9,459 bases of DNA from Deltaproteobacteria bacterium (GTDB taxonomy: Bacteria; Desulfobacterota; Desulfobulbia; Desulfobulbales; VMSU01): positions 1-9,459 of the forward strand of contig JAJSAA010000111.1 of NCBI GenBank assembly GCA_024274995.1. Direction: 5' to 3'. Shown here in pieces: positions 1 through 5,767 of this stretch. The notes below the pieces were generated by a model. The model did no database searches, was not told the origin of the DNA, and worked only from the letters and a program-made list of their open reading frames with translations. The position numbers and the translations under genes are program-made. How positions within the stretch are numbered: the stretch's first letter is position 1; every line of letters starts with the position of its first letter.

Positions 1-420
1 ATGGGCCAAATCAATGAGCCGGTCACGATAGGCATGCAGGACATTCAACATGCGATTCTGGGGCAGGTAGGTAAAGACCTCATCGTGACGGGGGGTCTCA
101 ATTATAACCTCATGGGCGCCAATCCCGTTCATCTTGTCATAGAGCCCCTCACCCATCTTGTCGAGATTACCCTCGATGACCAGGGCGGGATATTTATTCG
201 GCACTACCCGCAAGTCCCAGCCGGGGGAATTCGGCGAGCGCTCCTGACTACTGTAGCTCAAGACCTCGGCCGGGGTGGTTTTCTCATTGCCGGAGCATAA
301 GGGGCAGAAACCGCCTTTGACATCACCCCGATCAACAATAAAATCGGTGGGACGTTTACCTCTCTCTTTGGCAATAATTATCCAGCGGCCAAGGATTGGG
401 TCTTTTCGTAGTTCCGGCAT
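1..420 (-). CDS. galT: Galactose-1-phosphate uridylyltransferase, N-terminal part (3' end outside window)
   Basis: The minus strand from 420 to the left window edge is open for 140 codons, beginning MPELRKDPILGRWIIIAKERGKRP, a start typical of bacterial GalT. The family moves UMP between UDP-glucose and galactose-1-phosphate in the cytoplasmic Leloir pathway. C39 and C42 in FCPLCSGNE match the zinc-binding pair of the family. The stretches WDLRVVPNKYPAL and GAHEVIIETPRHD are also family hallmarks. The catalytic HxH motif would lie beyond the window, so activity cannot be judged. The start is supported by TAAGGAT a few bases upstream. The gene lies 90 bases after dksA on the same strand and could be cotranscribed. 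A related nucleotidyl transferase such as an ADP-glucose phosphorylase is possible but less likely. Confidence 0.87.
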   Translation of the reverse strand, partial: MPELRKDPILGRWIIIAKERGKRPTDFIVDRGDVKGGFCPLCSGNEKTTPAEVLSYSSQERSPNSPGWDLRVVPNKYPALVIEGNLDKMGEGLYDKMNGIGAHEVIIETPRHDEVFTYLPQNRMLNVLHAYRDRLIDLAH

Positions 421-510
421 TTTTTTATCCTTAGATAATCCGCTGCGAGAAAAAGCAGACGAGAGTAAGAGCAGTTTCCATGCACCACGATACGACTAAG
501 AAAAACGCCC

Positions 511-873
511 TTAACCAGCGTGAACCTTTTCAAAATTTTCCTGCTCTGTCTTGCAGTCAATACACAGGGTTGTTACTGGACGGGCCTCAAGACGTTCCAG
601 GGATATATCATCACCACATTTATCACATATCCCATAGACATCATTATTAATCCGCTCAATGGCAGATTTTATTTTAGTCAGCAATTTACGCTCCCGATCT
701 CTAATGCGAAGTTCAAAACTGCGATCAGACTCAGCTGAGGCCCTGTCGGTTGGATCAGGATATTTGTCATTCTGACCCGTCATCTCAGCCAGGGTCTTAT
801 CGGCCTCAGACAAGAGATCCTCATGCATCATCTCCAGCTTTTCGCGAAAATATTTCAGTTGCTTTTTATCCAT
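511..873 (-). CDS. dksA: RNA polymerase-binding transcription factor DksA
   Basis: This 120-residue protein has the DksA layout: an N-terminal coiled coil, an acidic tip and a C-terminal zinc finger. The tip motif DPTDRAS carries the D-x-x-D-x-A residues that in E. coli DksA reach the polymerase active site through the secondary channel. The run LRIRDRERKLLTKI follows. The zinc finger has four cysteines as CDKC and CIDC about 17 residues apart, with LEARP between. The family works with ppGpp to adjust initiation at rRNA and biosynthetic promoters. The start has GAGG about 8 bases upstream. The 117-base gap to moaC contains a perfect inverted repeat near the start codon. The length is close to that of small delta-type DksA proteins. 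Confidence 0.95.
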   Translation of the reverse strand: MDKKQLKYFREKLEMMHEDLLSEADKTLAEMTGQNDKYPDPTDRASAESDRSFELRIRDRERKLLTKIKSAIERINNDVYGICDKCGDDISLERLEARPVTTLCIDCKTEQENFEKVHAG

Positions 874-893
874 GTTAAATCCTCAAGTTAAAC

Positions 894-912
894 AATGGCG
901 TCAAGCGCCATT
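894..912 (-). promoter_or_regulatory. Inverted repeat in the dksA 5' leader
   Basis: AATGGCG and CGCCATT form a perfect 7-bp inverted repeat around a 5-base loop, 20 bases before the dksA start codon. No T-run follows on either strand, so it is not a standard terminator. It could be a leader hairpin affecting mRNA stability or translation, or an operator. No convincing sigma-70 promoter was identified in the gap. Confidence 0.4.
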
Positions 913-990
913 TCTCCGTTTACAGACACCTAATCTCTTTCTCTTTTGCTAAGGTAACTAAAATATGGGTAAGGTTAGATCCACAAGTTA

Positions 991-1470
991 TCAACAACGT
1001 ATATAGGTACCGCTTTTACCACCGGTTTTTTTGAGCAGTTTAATGCCCTGAATAACCATCCCCTTGTCCACAGCCTTACTCATGTCATAGATAGTAAGGG
1101 CGGCCACCGACACTGCCGTAAGGGCCTCCATCTCCACTCCGGTCTTACCAACTATGCTGACTTTTGCCCGGATGATAATGGTTAGATCAGCATCGTCAAA
1201 GTCAAAATCTATTTCGGCCCTGGTGATATTAAGAGGATGAGCCAGGGGAATTAATTGATCCACCTTCTTGGCAGCCATGATCCCGGCCAGCCGGGCTACC
1301 CCCAGCACATCTCCTTTGGCCATATTTCCGGCCCGCACCAGATCGTAGCCCTCCCGTGTCATGATGACAGTCCCCTGGGCCACGGCCTCCCGGACGGTTT
1401 CATGCTTGGCGGAAACATCGACCATCCAGGCGTTACCAGCGGTGTCAAAATGATTAAGGGAGGCGGTCAT
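991..1470 (-). CDS. moaC: Cyclic pyranopterin monophosphate synthase MoaC
   Basis: This 159-residue protein is full length for MoaC, which with MoaA converts GTP to cyclic pyranopterin monophosphate, the first stage of molybdenum cofactor synthesis. Family blocks run in order: AWMVDVSAK near the N-terminus, LIPLAHPL with the active-site histidine, KTGVEMEALTAVSVAAL with the conserved glutamates, TIYDMSKAVDK with the catalytic Asp and Lys, and KTGGKSG near the end. The start lies 5 bases after the dnaJ stop and no clear Shine-Dalgarno sequence precedes it, so translation is probably coupled to dnaJ. No other cofactor genes are in the window. The presence of tatBC is consistent with exported molybdoenzymes, but that link is inference. 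Confidence 0.96.
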   Translation of the reverse strand: MTASLNHFDTAGNAWMVDVSAKHETVREAVAQGTVIMTREGYDLVRAGNMAKGDVLGVARLAGIMAAKKVDQLIPLAHPLNITRAEIDFDFDDADLTIIIRAKVSIVGKTGVEMEALTAVSVAALTIYDMSKAVDKGMVIQGIKLLKKTGGKSGTYIRC

Positions 1471-1475
1471 ATCAG

Positions 1476-2588
1476 CTATTGAAAATTATTAAGCAGTCTT
1501 TTGAAGAAGCCCTCTTCCTCGGGATGACGGTTTTTCTCGCCACCCAGTTCGGCAAATTTCTCTAATAACTTTTTCTGTTCCGCCGAGAGATTAACCGGGG
1601 TCATAACCTGCAGGTTAATATACATGTCACCCCGGCCGCTGCCGCGCAGACTGGGAACCCCTGCCGCTGACAGGGTTATGGTCTGCCCGTTCTGCGCCCC
1701 CTTCTAAATGGAAACGGTCTTGGTGCCGTGAATGGTGGGCACATCAATTTTGGCCCCCAGGGCGGCCTGCACCATTGAGACTGGCAGGGAACAATAAATA
1801 TTACTCCCCTCACGCTGAAAAAACTCATGCTCCTGCACATGAATAATCACGTAGAGATTGCCGGGCTGACCTCCACGACGCCCGCCCTGGCCCTTGCCCT
1901 GCAGACGCATCCTGGCCCCGGTATCAACCCCGGCTGGAATCTTTAAAGAGACCCTTTCTTTTTTATTAATCAGGCCGTTACCGCCGCAATCCTGGCAGGG
2001 ATCAGTAACTATCTGGCCGCTCCCCTGACACTGCGGGCAGGTAGAATTAATCCGGAAAAACCCCTGAGAACGTACGACCTGCCCCCGGCCTTTGCAGACC
2101 GAGCAAGTCTGGCTCTTATAGCCAGGCCGCAGTCCGGTGCCCTCACATGTCCAGCAGGTATCTGGGCGGGTTAGCTCTATTTCTTTGTCGAGCCCATGGA
2201 CGGCCTCCATAAAGGAAATCCGCAGGTCATAACGAAGATCGGCGCCAGGCTCCGGGCCGTTACGCTGCTGCCGACTGTCCTTGCTGCCGCCAAAGCCGAA
2301 GAGATCCTCAAAAATATCACCGAAATTAGAAAAAATATCCTCGGCGTTACCGGGGCCGCCATAGCCGGTATCTTTCAGCCCCTCCTCGCCATATTGGTCA
2401 TAAATCTGGCGCTTTGCCAAATCGCTCAACACCTCATAAGCCGCTGCAGCACTCTTAAATTTTTCCTCTGCCTCTTTGTTGCCCTTATTGCGGTCGGGAT
2501 GATATTTCATGGCCTTCTTGCGATAGGCCTTTTTAATTTCAATCGCCGAGGCAGTCGACGACACACCCAGAATTTCGTAATAATTCAT
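1476..2588 (-). CDS. dnaJ: Chaperone DnaJ (Hsp40), interrupted by an in-frame TAG at codon 295
   Basis: Co-chaperone that delivers substrates to DnaK and stimulates its ATPase. The start MNYYEILGVSS opens a J domain with H30-P31-D32. A Gly/Phe-rich linker (about residues 74-101) follows. A zinc centre (about 145-210) has four CxxCxGxG motifs: CWTCEGTG, CSVCKGRG, CPQCQGSG and CQDCGGNG. The C-terminal substrate domains follow. At 1706-1704 the frame reads TAG after HGTKTVSI. The same frame then continues for 75 codons of typical DnaJ sequence (KGAQNGQ, GVPSLRGSGRGD, NLSAEQKKLLEKF) to a TAG at 1478-1476. The combined length of 370 codons is normal. A strict reading gives only 294 residues, lacking part of the second C-terminal domain and the dimerisation tail. 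Possible causes are a nonsense mutation, a sequence error or amber decoding. The gene starts 6 bases after rpoZ. Confidence 0.9.
1704..1706 (-). other. In-frame amber codon inside dnaJ
   Basis: The codon is TAG in the context ATT TAG AAG. At this position DnaJ proteins usually carry Pro or Glu (IPxGTQ or IExGTQ). GAG to TAG is a single base change. No insertion or deletion is needed, because the frame is uninterrupted on both sides. Confidence 0.9.
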
Positions 2589-2594
2589 ATCTAC

Positions 2595-2936
2595 TTATGC
2601 GTCACTTCCAGATGGAGATACTACGTCCTCTGCCGCAGACTCAGTTACCGCCGAGTCACCCTCTGCTGGTTCATCCGCCTCACCCTTATCGGCCGCCGCC
2701 CGGAGCGCCTCCTCATCAGCCCGAACCATCTTTTCAAGGCTTTTAAGATTCTCCGGCGTTACCTTACCAGCAGCAATCTCACGCAAGGTCATCACCACCT
2801 CTTTGTTCTTGCCTTCCACCAAAAACGGCATACCCTGCCGATGCTGCTTTAATCTGGCGATTGCCAGATGTATAAGGGCAAAACGGTTTTCACTGCCTAT
2901 TAATTTCAGACAGTCTTCAACTGTAATCCTTGCCAT
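2595..2936 (-). CDS. rpoZ: RNA polymerase omega subunit
   Basis: This 113-residue protein begins MARITVEDCL, the standard omega start. It continues with NRFALIHLAIARLKQ and VVMTLREIAAGKV, which match the conserved omega core that clamps the beta-prime C-terminus and helps assemble RNA polymerase. Omega is also part of a ppGpp binding site in E. coli, which suits the nearby dksA. From about residue 70 the protein becomes a low-complexity acidic tail rich in Ala, Glu, Asp and Ser, longer than the E. coli tail (91 residues in total). GAAAGGAG lies about 10 bases before the ATG. It is the first gene of the rpoZ-dnaJ-moaC run, a gene order I do not recognise as standard. Confidence 0.95.
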   Translation of the reverse strand: MARITVEDCLKLIGSENRFALIHLAIARLKQHRQGMPFLVEGKNKEVVMTLREIAAGKVTPENLKSLEKMVRADEEALRAAADKGEADEPAEGDSAVTESAAEDVVSPSGSDA

Positions 2937-2992
2937 AGGCCTAAAGCTCCTTTCTCTTATTCCATAATCGCATTCAGTAGCAAAACTTAATT

Positions 2993-3020
2993 AATATAAT
3001 CTTTTTAGCGCCTTTAGCAA
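2993..3020 (-). promoter_or_regulatory. Candidate sigma-70 promoter for rpoZ-dnaJ-moaC
   Basis: On the minus strand TTGCTA (3020-3015) and TATATT (2998-2993) are separated by 16 bases. Each hexamer matches the consensus at most positions, and the site lies about 57 bases upstream of the rpoZ start. The AT-rich surroundings make chance matches fairly likely. Confidence 0.4.
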
Positions 3021-3040
3021 CATTTTTTTGTTAGCAGCGT

Positions 3041-3077
3041 TGTAACCGTTTAGCGGTACCCCATCCAAACGGTTACA
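3041..3077. repeat. Perfect 11-bp inverted repeat, possible activator site or RNA hairpin
   Basis: TGTAACCGTTT (3041-3051) and AAACGGTTACA (3067-3077) are perfect reverse complements around a 15-base spacer. A third, imperfect copy, CGCTAAATGGTTGC, lies at 3107-3120 and mirrors GTAACCGTTTAGCG at 3042-3055 (12 of 14). The repeat is centred about 130 bases before the expected start of the sigma-54 promoter, a usual position for an enhancer-binding protein. It could instead be the stem of a small RNA or part of a dispersed intergenic repeat. Confidence 0.55.
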
Positions 3078-3121
3078 GTTACGAGTTTAGGGTAATTCCC
3101 AGCTCTCGCTAAATGGTTGCG

Positions 3122-3143
3122 CAGTGCTCAGCACTGATTTTTT
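3122..3143 (+). terminator. Terminator-like hairpin with T6 tail in the divergent region
   Basis: CAGTGC and GCACTG pair perfectly around a TCA loop, and ATTTTTT follows at once. The stem is short (6 bp). No protein gene reads into it from the left on this strand, so it would only make sense for a small RNA or as an insulator upstream of the sigma-54 promoter. Confidence 0.35.
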
Positions 3144-3164
3144 CAACGGCTTGTCACATGATAA

Positions 3165-3181
3165 TTGGCACTGAACATGCA
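3165..3181 (+). promoter_or_regulatory. Candidate sigma-54 (RpoN) promoter for the lipoprotein cluster
   Basis: The sequence reads TTGGCAC-T-GAAC-ATGCA. It matches the consensus YTGGCACG-N4-TTGCW at 7 of 8 positions in the -24 box and 4 of 5 in the -12 box. The GG at 3167-3168 and the GC at 3179-3180 are exactly 10 bases apart, the spacing sigma-54 requires. Transcription would start near 3191, giving a leader of about 217 bases before the first gene at 3408. An inverted repeat upstream is a possible activator site. No clear sigma-70 promoter was seen for this operon. Confidence 0.6.
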
Positions 3182-3190
3182 TTAAACAAT

Positions 3191-3407
3191 ACCATTACTA
3201 TTCATCATAATAATGACAGGGTTAATTTTACCCGTTTATCCCTGTTCTGCGCCAAAGAAACGGAAAAATATTCCGCCCTGCTGCTCAGGCAAAGGCCTTT
3301 ATGGCACGGCTCTCTGCAATTATCCACGGGCGGCGGAGGTGGTAACATTTTCCAGATCTGTTTATCATGTCAATTTAATGACGAAGAGCCATACTGGAGG
3401 TATTTCC
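3191..3407 (+). other. Long untranslated leader of the lipoprotein operon
   Basis: No gene is supported here. Two overlapping stems compete: GGGT/ACCC within 3219-3233, and ACAGGG (3216-3221) with CCCTGT (3240-3245). They cannot form together. A short CCAGATCTG word lies at 3352-3360. I found no match to a riboswitch class that I could defend. The 3' end carries the strong ribosome binding site for the TTG start at 3408. Confidence 0.35.
3395..3400 (+). promoter_or_regulatory. Ribosome binding site that decides the TTG start at 3408
   Basis: TGGAGG lies 7 bases before TTG at 3408-3410. It is the best Shine-Dalgarno sequence in this stretch. It is followed directly by a lipoprotein signal peptide, so it fixes the start of the small lipoprotein rather than the in-frame ATG 195 bases further upstream. 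Confidence 0.75.
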
Positions 3408-3605
3408 TTGCGGAAGATATTATTGTATACCCTGCTGCCATTTATTATTACGGCCTGCGCCGCTGGCGGCGCATCTGTATCGGGAGGCGGTACCGGACTA
3501 CGCGCCTTCTGGCCCCAGAGCGGAATTAATCGTTACCAGGCCGTGGTTTATCCCGCCTCCAGCCCACCGCCCCACACCCTGGTTGTCCAGTTAATCAAAC
3601 CATAA
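3408..3605 (+). CDS. Small lipoprotein of unknown function, TTG start
   Basis: From the TTG at 3408 the product is 65 residues. MRKILLYTLLPFIITAC is a compact lipoprotein signal with lipobox ITAC, so the modified cysteine is C17 and the mature part is only about 48 residues. That part has a glycine-rich start (AAGGASVSGGGTG) and a Pro/Ser stretch before a hydrophobic C-terminus. The frame is also open upstream to an ATG at 3213, but the added residues show no signal sequence and would bury the lipoprotein signal, so the later start is preferred. The gene ends 14 bases before the FlgO-like gene and is probably the first gene of the operon. I recognise no family. A small outer-membrane partner of the larger proteins downstream is the natural guess. 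Confidence 0.72.
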   Translation: MRKILLYTLLPFIITACAAGGASVSGGGTGLRAFWPQSGINRYQAVVYPASSPPPHTLVVQLIKP

Positions 3606-3619
3606 GGGGATAAAAATTA

Positions 3620-4372
3620 ATGACAAATTTATTCAAGACAATGGCCGCCGGTCTTCTGTGCTTCATGTTCAGCGTTGCAGCCCAGGCCGCCGTGCATCAG
3701 GGCGCATCCAACAACCCTTACGCCTTTGATTATCCCCAACCTTTACCCTCTGACTATGTATACCGCACGGAACGTCGTTCTCCGCCGCCGCCCGCCAAAA
3801 ACATATGGGATTACCTGTCTTTTTTCACCTGGCGGCCGGCGATCAAACAAAAGCCCCGGCCCAGGGCGGCTGAATCCAGGGCCTTACAAAAACGCGTCGC
3901 CGACCTGGCCCACCAGCTTACCGCCAACGCCGGGGAAAGTATCACCGATGAATATGTCATCACCGTCAACACCTTTGTCAACCTGAACAGCCTTTACAAA
4001 ACCTCGGATCTGGGCCGCTATATCTGCGAGGAGTTAATCGGCGACCTGCAGAAGGCCGGTATAGAAGTCATTGATGTCCGCAAAAGCGCCGGCCTGATGA
4101 TAAGACAGCAATACGGCGTCTACGCCCTGTCCCGGGATATGAATGAATTAAGCTATATCCACAACGCCCAGGCCATGATCGTTGGCACCTACACCTACGC
4201 CCATAACCAGATTATGCTCAACGCCCGCCTGCTCCGTAATCGAGACGGAATGGTACTATCCCATGCCAGCCTGGCCTTTGAGCTTGACCCGGTGACGAGA
4301 CAAATGCTGGCCGATGAATCCAGCCCCCCCAAAGCGCCGGTGGCGGTACGCATCAAAAAATTCGACCCATAA
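3620..4372 (+). CDS. Secreted FlgO-like envelope protein
   Basis: This 250-residue protein has a type I signal peptide (about residues 1-23, cleaved after AQA). A Pro-rich linker (about 39-82) contains the run PPPP and several Arg/Lys residues. A FlgO-type domain follows from about residue 90. Features of that domain are VNTFVNLNSLYKTSDLGR, then DLQKAGIEVIDVRKSAGLMI, YALSRDMNEL, AMIVGTYTY and IMLNARLLRNRDG. In Vibrio, FlgO is an outer-membrane protein needed for normal flagella; members also occur away from flagellar loci. This copy has no lipobox, unlike the paralogue at 4456. AAGGGG lies about 10 bases before the ATG. Its role may be flagellar or a more general envelope role; the sequence does not decide. 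Confidence 0.78.
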   Translation: MTNLFKTMAAGLLCFMFSVAAQAAVHQGASNNPYAFDYPQPLPSDYVYRTERRSPPPPAKNIWDYLSFFTWRPAIKQKPRPRAAESRALQKRVADLAHQLTANAGESITDEYVITVNTFVNLNSLYKTSDLGRYICEELIGDLQKAGIEVIDVRKSAGLMIRQQYGVYALSRDMNELSYIHNAQAMIVGTYTYAHNQIMLNARLLRNRDGMVLSHASLAFELDPVTRQMLADESSPPKAPVAVRIKKFDP

Positions 4373-4455
4373 AAACTTGAGCAGAGGCAAATAAAATGAA
4401 CATGGATAGTAGTAGCAGCAACAGATTTTTTTTTGATTAGTCAATAGAGGACATA

Positions 4456-5046
4456 ATGAAGATATTTAAAACTCCGACTCCGGCAATGACTGCCGTCCTG
4501 CTCATTTCCATGCTACTTACCGCCTGCGGCCAGGCCCGCGCCCCCCGAGCCCTCTCGGCCGCCAGTCCTGATTTCTTCGGCATCGGCGACAATCTGGCCC
4601 GGCAATTAATCAACAACCGCCGCTCCCTTAATACCAACGAAACCCTTATTTTCACCACCATCGTCAATCTTAACAATCTCGACCAAACCTCAAAATTCGG
4701 CCGGGCCTTGAGCGAGTCCCTTGCCACCAGTCTGTTCCAATATGGTTTTCATGTCATAGAACTTCGCAAGGCCGGAGCGATCATGGTCAAGGACAAGACT
4801 GGTGAGTTGATACTAAGCCGGGAGAGCAAGGAGCTGGGGAAAGAGCAGAAGGCGGATGCCATTGTGGCCGGCACCTATTCCCTGACCCCGAAATCCATCA
4901 TCATCAATATAAAATTATTAGCAGCCGGCACCCAGGAGGTATTATCAGTGGCAGGAATGGAATTAAACCGCAGCTTGAATATCAATTATCTGCTGGCCGA
5001 CGGCGGCCCGGTGCTGGACAGTCTTTCAGGTGATGAACACTTTTAA
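4456..5046 (+). CDS. FlgO-like outer-membrane lipoprotein
   Basis: This 196-residue protein begins with a signal peptide ending in lipobox LTAC, with the modified cysteine at C24, so it is predicted to be anchored by lipid to the outer membrane. The FlgO-type domain has IVNLNNLDQTSKFGRALSES, FQYGFHVIELRKAGAIMV, LILSRESKELG, AIVAGTYSL and IIINIKLLAAGT. Each block lines up with the previous gene, so the two look like an old tandem duplication, with roughly a third of residues identical by eye. AGAGGAC lies just before the ATG. The 83-base gap from the previous gene contains a 14-codon reading frame with a T9 tract and no hairpin. The gene is in the same operon as its neighbours. Confidence 0.8.
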   Translation: MKIFKTPTPAMTAVLLISMLLTACGQARAPRALSAASPDFFGIGDNLARQLINNRRSLNTNETLIFTTIVNLNNLDQTSKFGRALSESLATSLFQYGFHVIELRKAGAIMVKDKTGELILSRESKELGKEQKADAIVAGTYSLTPKSIIINIKLLAAGTQEVLSVAGMELNRSLNINYLLADGGPVLDSLSGDEHF

Positions 5047-5086
5047 AAATAAACAAAATCTCCTTCCCCCAAAAAAATATTTCACC

Positions 5087-5091
5087 AGGAG
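5087..5091 (+). promoter_or_regulatory. Ribosome binding site that supports the start at 5096
   Basis: AGGAG lies 4 bases before ATG at 5096. The alternative ATG at 5030 would add 22 polar residues in front of the signal peptide, overlap the previous gene and have a poor ribosome site. Confidence 0.6.
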
Positions 5092-5095
5092 CAGC

Positions 5096-5740
5096 ATGCG
5101 AAGATTTTATTTATTTATTTTATTTATTTTGTTGGCCGGGTTGACGGCCTCCTGCTCCACCATAAGCCAGCGTCAGTCTTCAGCACAGGTCGCGGTTCAA
5201 AAAGGGGCACCAGTAGTCTATATTCACCCCCTTGAGCCCCAGACCTATACTATATTATCAGTAGGGATTCTGCCCTTCGACCTGGCCAGCGGCATTAACC
5301 CGCGTCTCGGGGAGGCCGCCGCCAGCATCTTTCAGGATATTCTACTGGGTCGGCAGACCTTTCACCGAGTCAAATTATTGCCGGAACATTACGGAAACAC
5401 CGATGAGGCCCTGCGGGCCGGCAGACGGGGAAAAGTAGATTTAATCATGGCTGGCCGGATAAACTACGCCCTGGAGGGAACCGAGTTGGGCGGCTCACGT
5501 TTAGACATCTCAGTACGTCTTTTAAACACCCGCACCGGCAAGACCATATGGCACATAGAACAGGCCATGGAACAGCCCATGGATTACCCTAAGACCGACA
5601 TCCTGCACTCCATATTCACCGCCCTGCAGCCCCCCGCCATCCGCCGTTCAAAGGGAGCGCCAGTAGTGGTCAATATGCTGGCCCAGAGCGCCGTTGACAT
5701 GGCAGATGTTATGGCCGGAGCCCGCTACGTAAAAAGATGA
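5096..5740 (+). CDS. Lipoprotein with an LpoB/CsgG-like alpha-beta domain
   Basis: From 5096 the product is 214 residues. MRRFYLFILFILLAGLTASC is a lipoprotein signal with the modified cysteine at C20; Thr at -3 is less usual than Leu. The mature part contains ILSVGILPFDLASGINPRLG, an alpha-helical stretch, VDLIMAGRINYALEGTELGG, and LDISVRLLNTRTGKTIWHIEQ. This strand-helix pattern and the 'GKTIWH' strand resemble the fold shared by LpoB-type penicillin-binding-protein activators and CsgG, and distantly FlgO. The resemblance is at pattern level only, so no specific function is assigned. It is the last gene of the operon and ends 27 bases from the convergent purA. The longer reading from 5030 is less likely. 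Confidence 0.75.
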   Translation: MRRFYLFILFILLAGLTASCSTISQRQSSAQVAVQKGAPVVYIHPLEPQTYTILSVGILPFDLASGINPRLGEAAASIFQDILLGRQTFHRVKLLPEHYGNTDEALRAGRRGKVDLIMAGRINYALEGTELGGSRLDISVRLLNTRTGKTIWHIEQAMEQPMDYPKTDILHSIFTALQPPAIRRSKGAPVVVNMLAQSAVDMADVMAGARYVKR

Positions 5741-5767
5741 CAACTGCCTTTCTAACAGTTATAGTTC

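Noticed and set aside
1..300. 99-codon plus-strand frame at the left edge
   Set aside because: It is antisense to clear GalT coding sequence on the minus strand.
500..520. Possible terminator at the end of dksA (ACGC/GCGT followed by T5)
   Set aside because: The stem is about 4 bp and overlaps the stop codon; not convincing.
2196..2852. 218-codon plus-strand frame
   Set aside because: It is antisense to dnaJ and rpoZ, both strongly supported; its residues show no family pattern.
3302..3318. Second sigma-54-like site, TGGCACGGCTCTCTGCA
   Set aside because: The boxes are good but GG and GC are 11 bases apart, not 10, a spacing that normally abolishes sigma-54 binding.
3216..3345. Possible c-di-GMP (GEMM) riboswitch, suggested by purine-rich and GGTAAC-like words
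   Set aside because: The conserved core and its order of stems could not be matched.
3113..3529. 138-codon plus-strand frame
   Set aside because: It overlaps the sigma-54 promoter and the better-supported small lipoprotein in another frame; no ribosome site or family pattern.
5742..5760. Short inverted repeat AACTG/CAGTT between convergent genes
   Set aside because: The stem is only 5 bp with no T-run on either strand; too weak to call a terminator.
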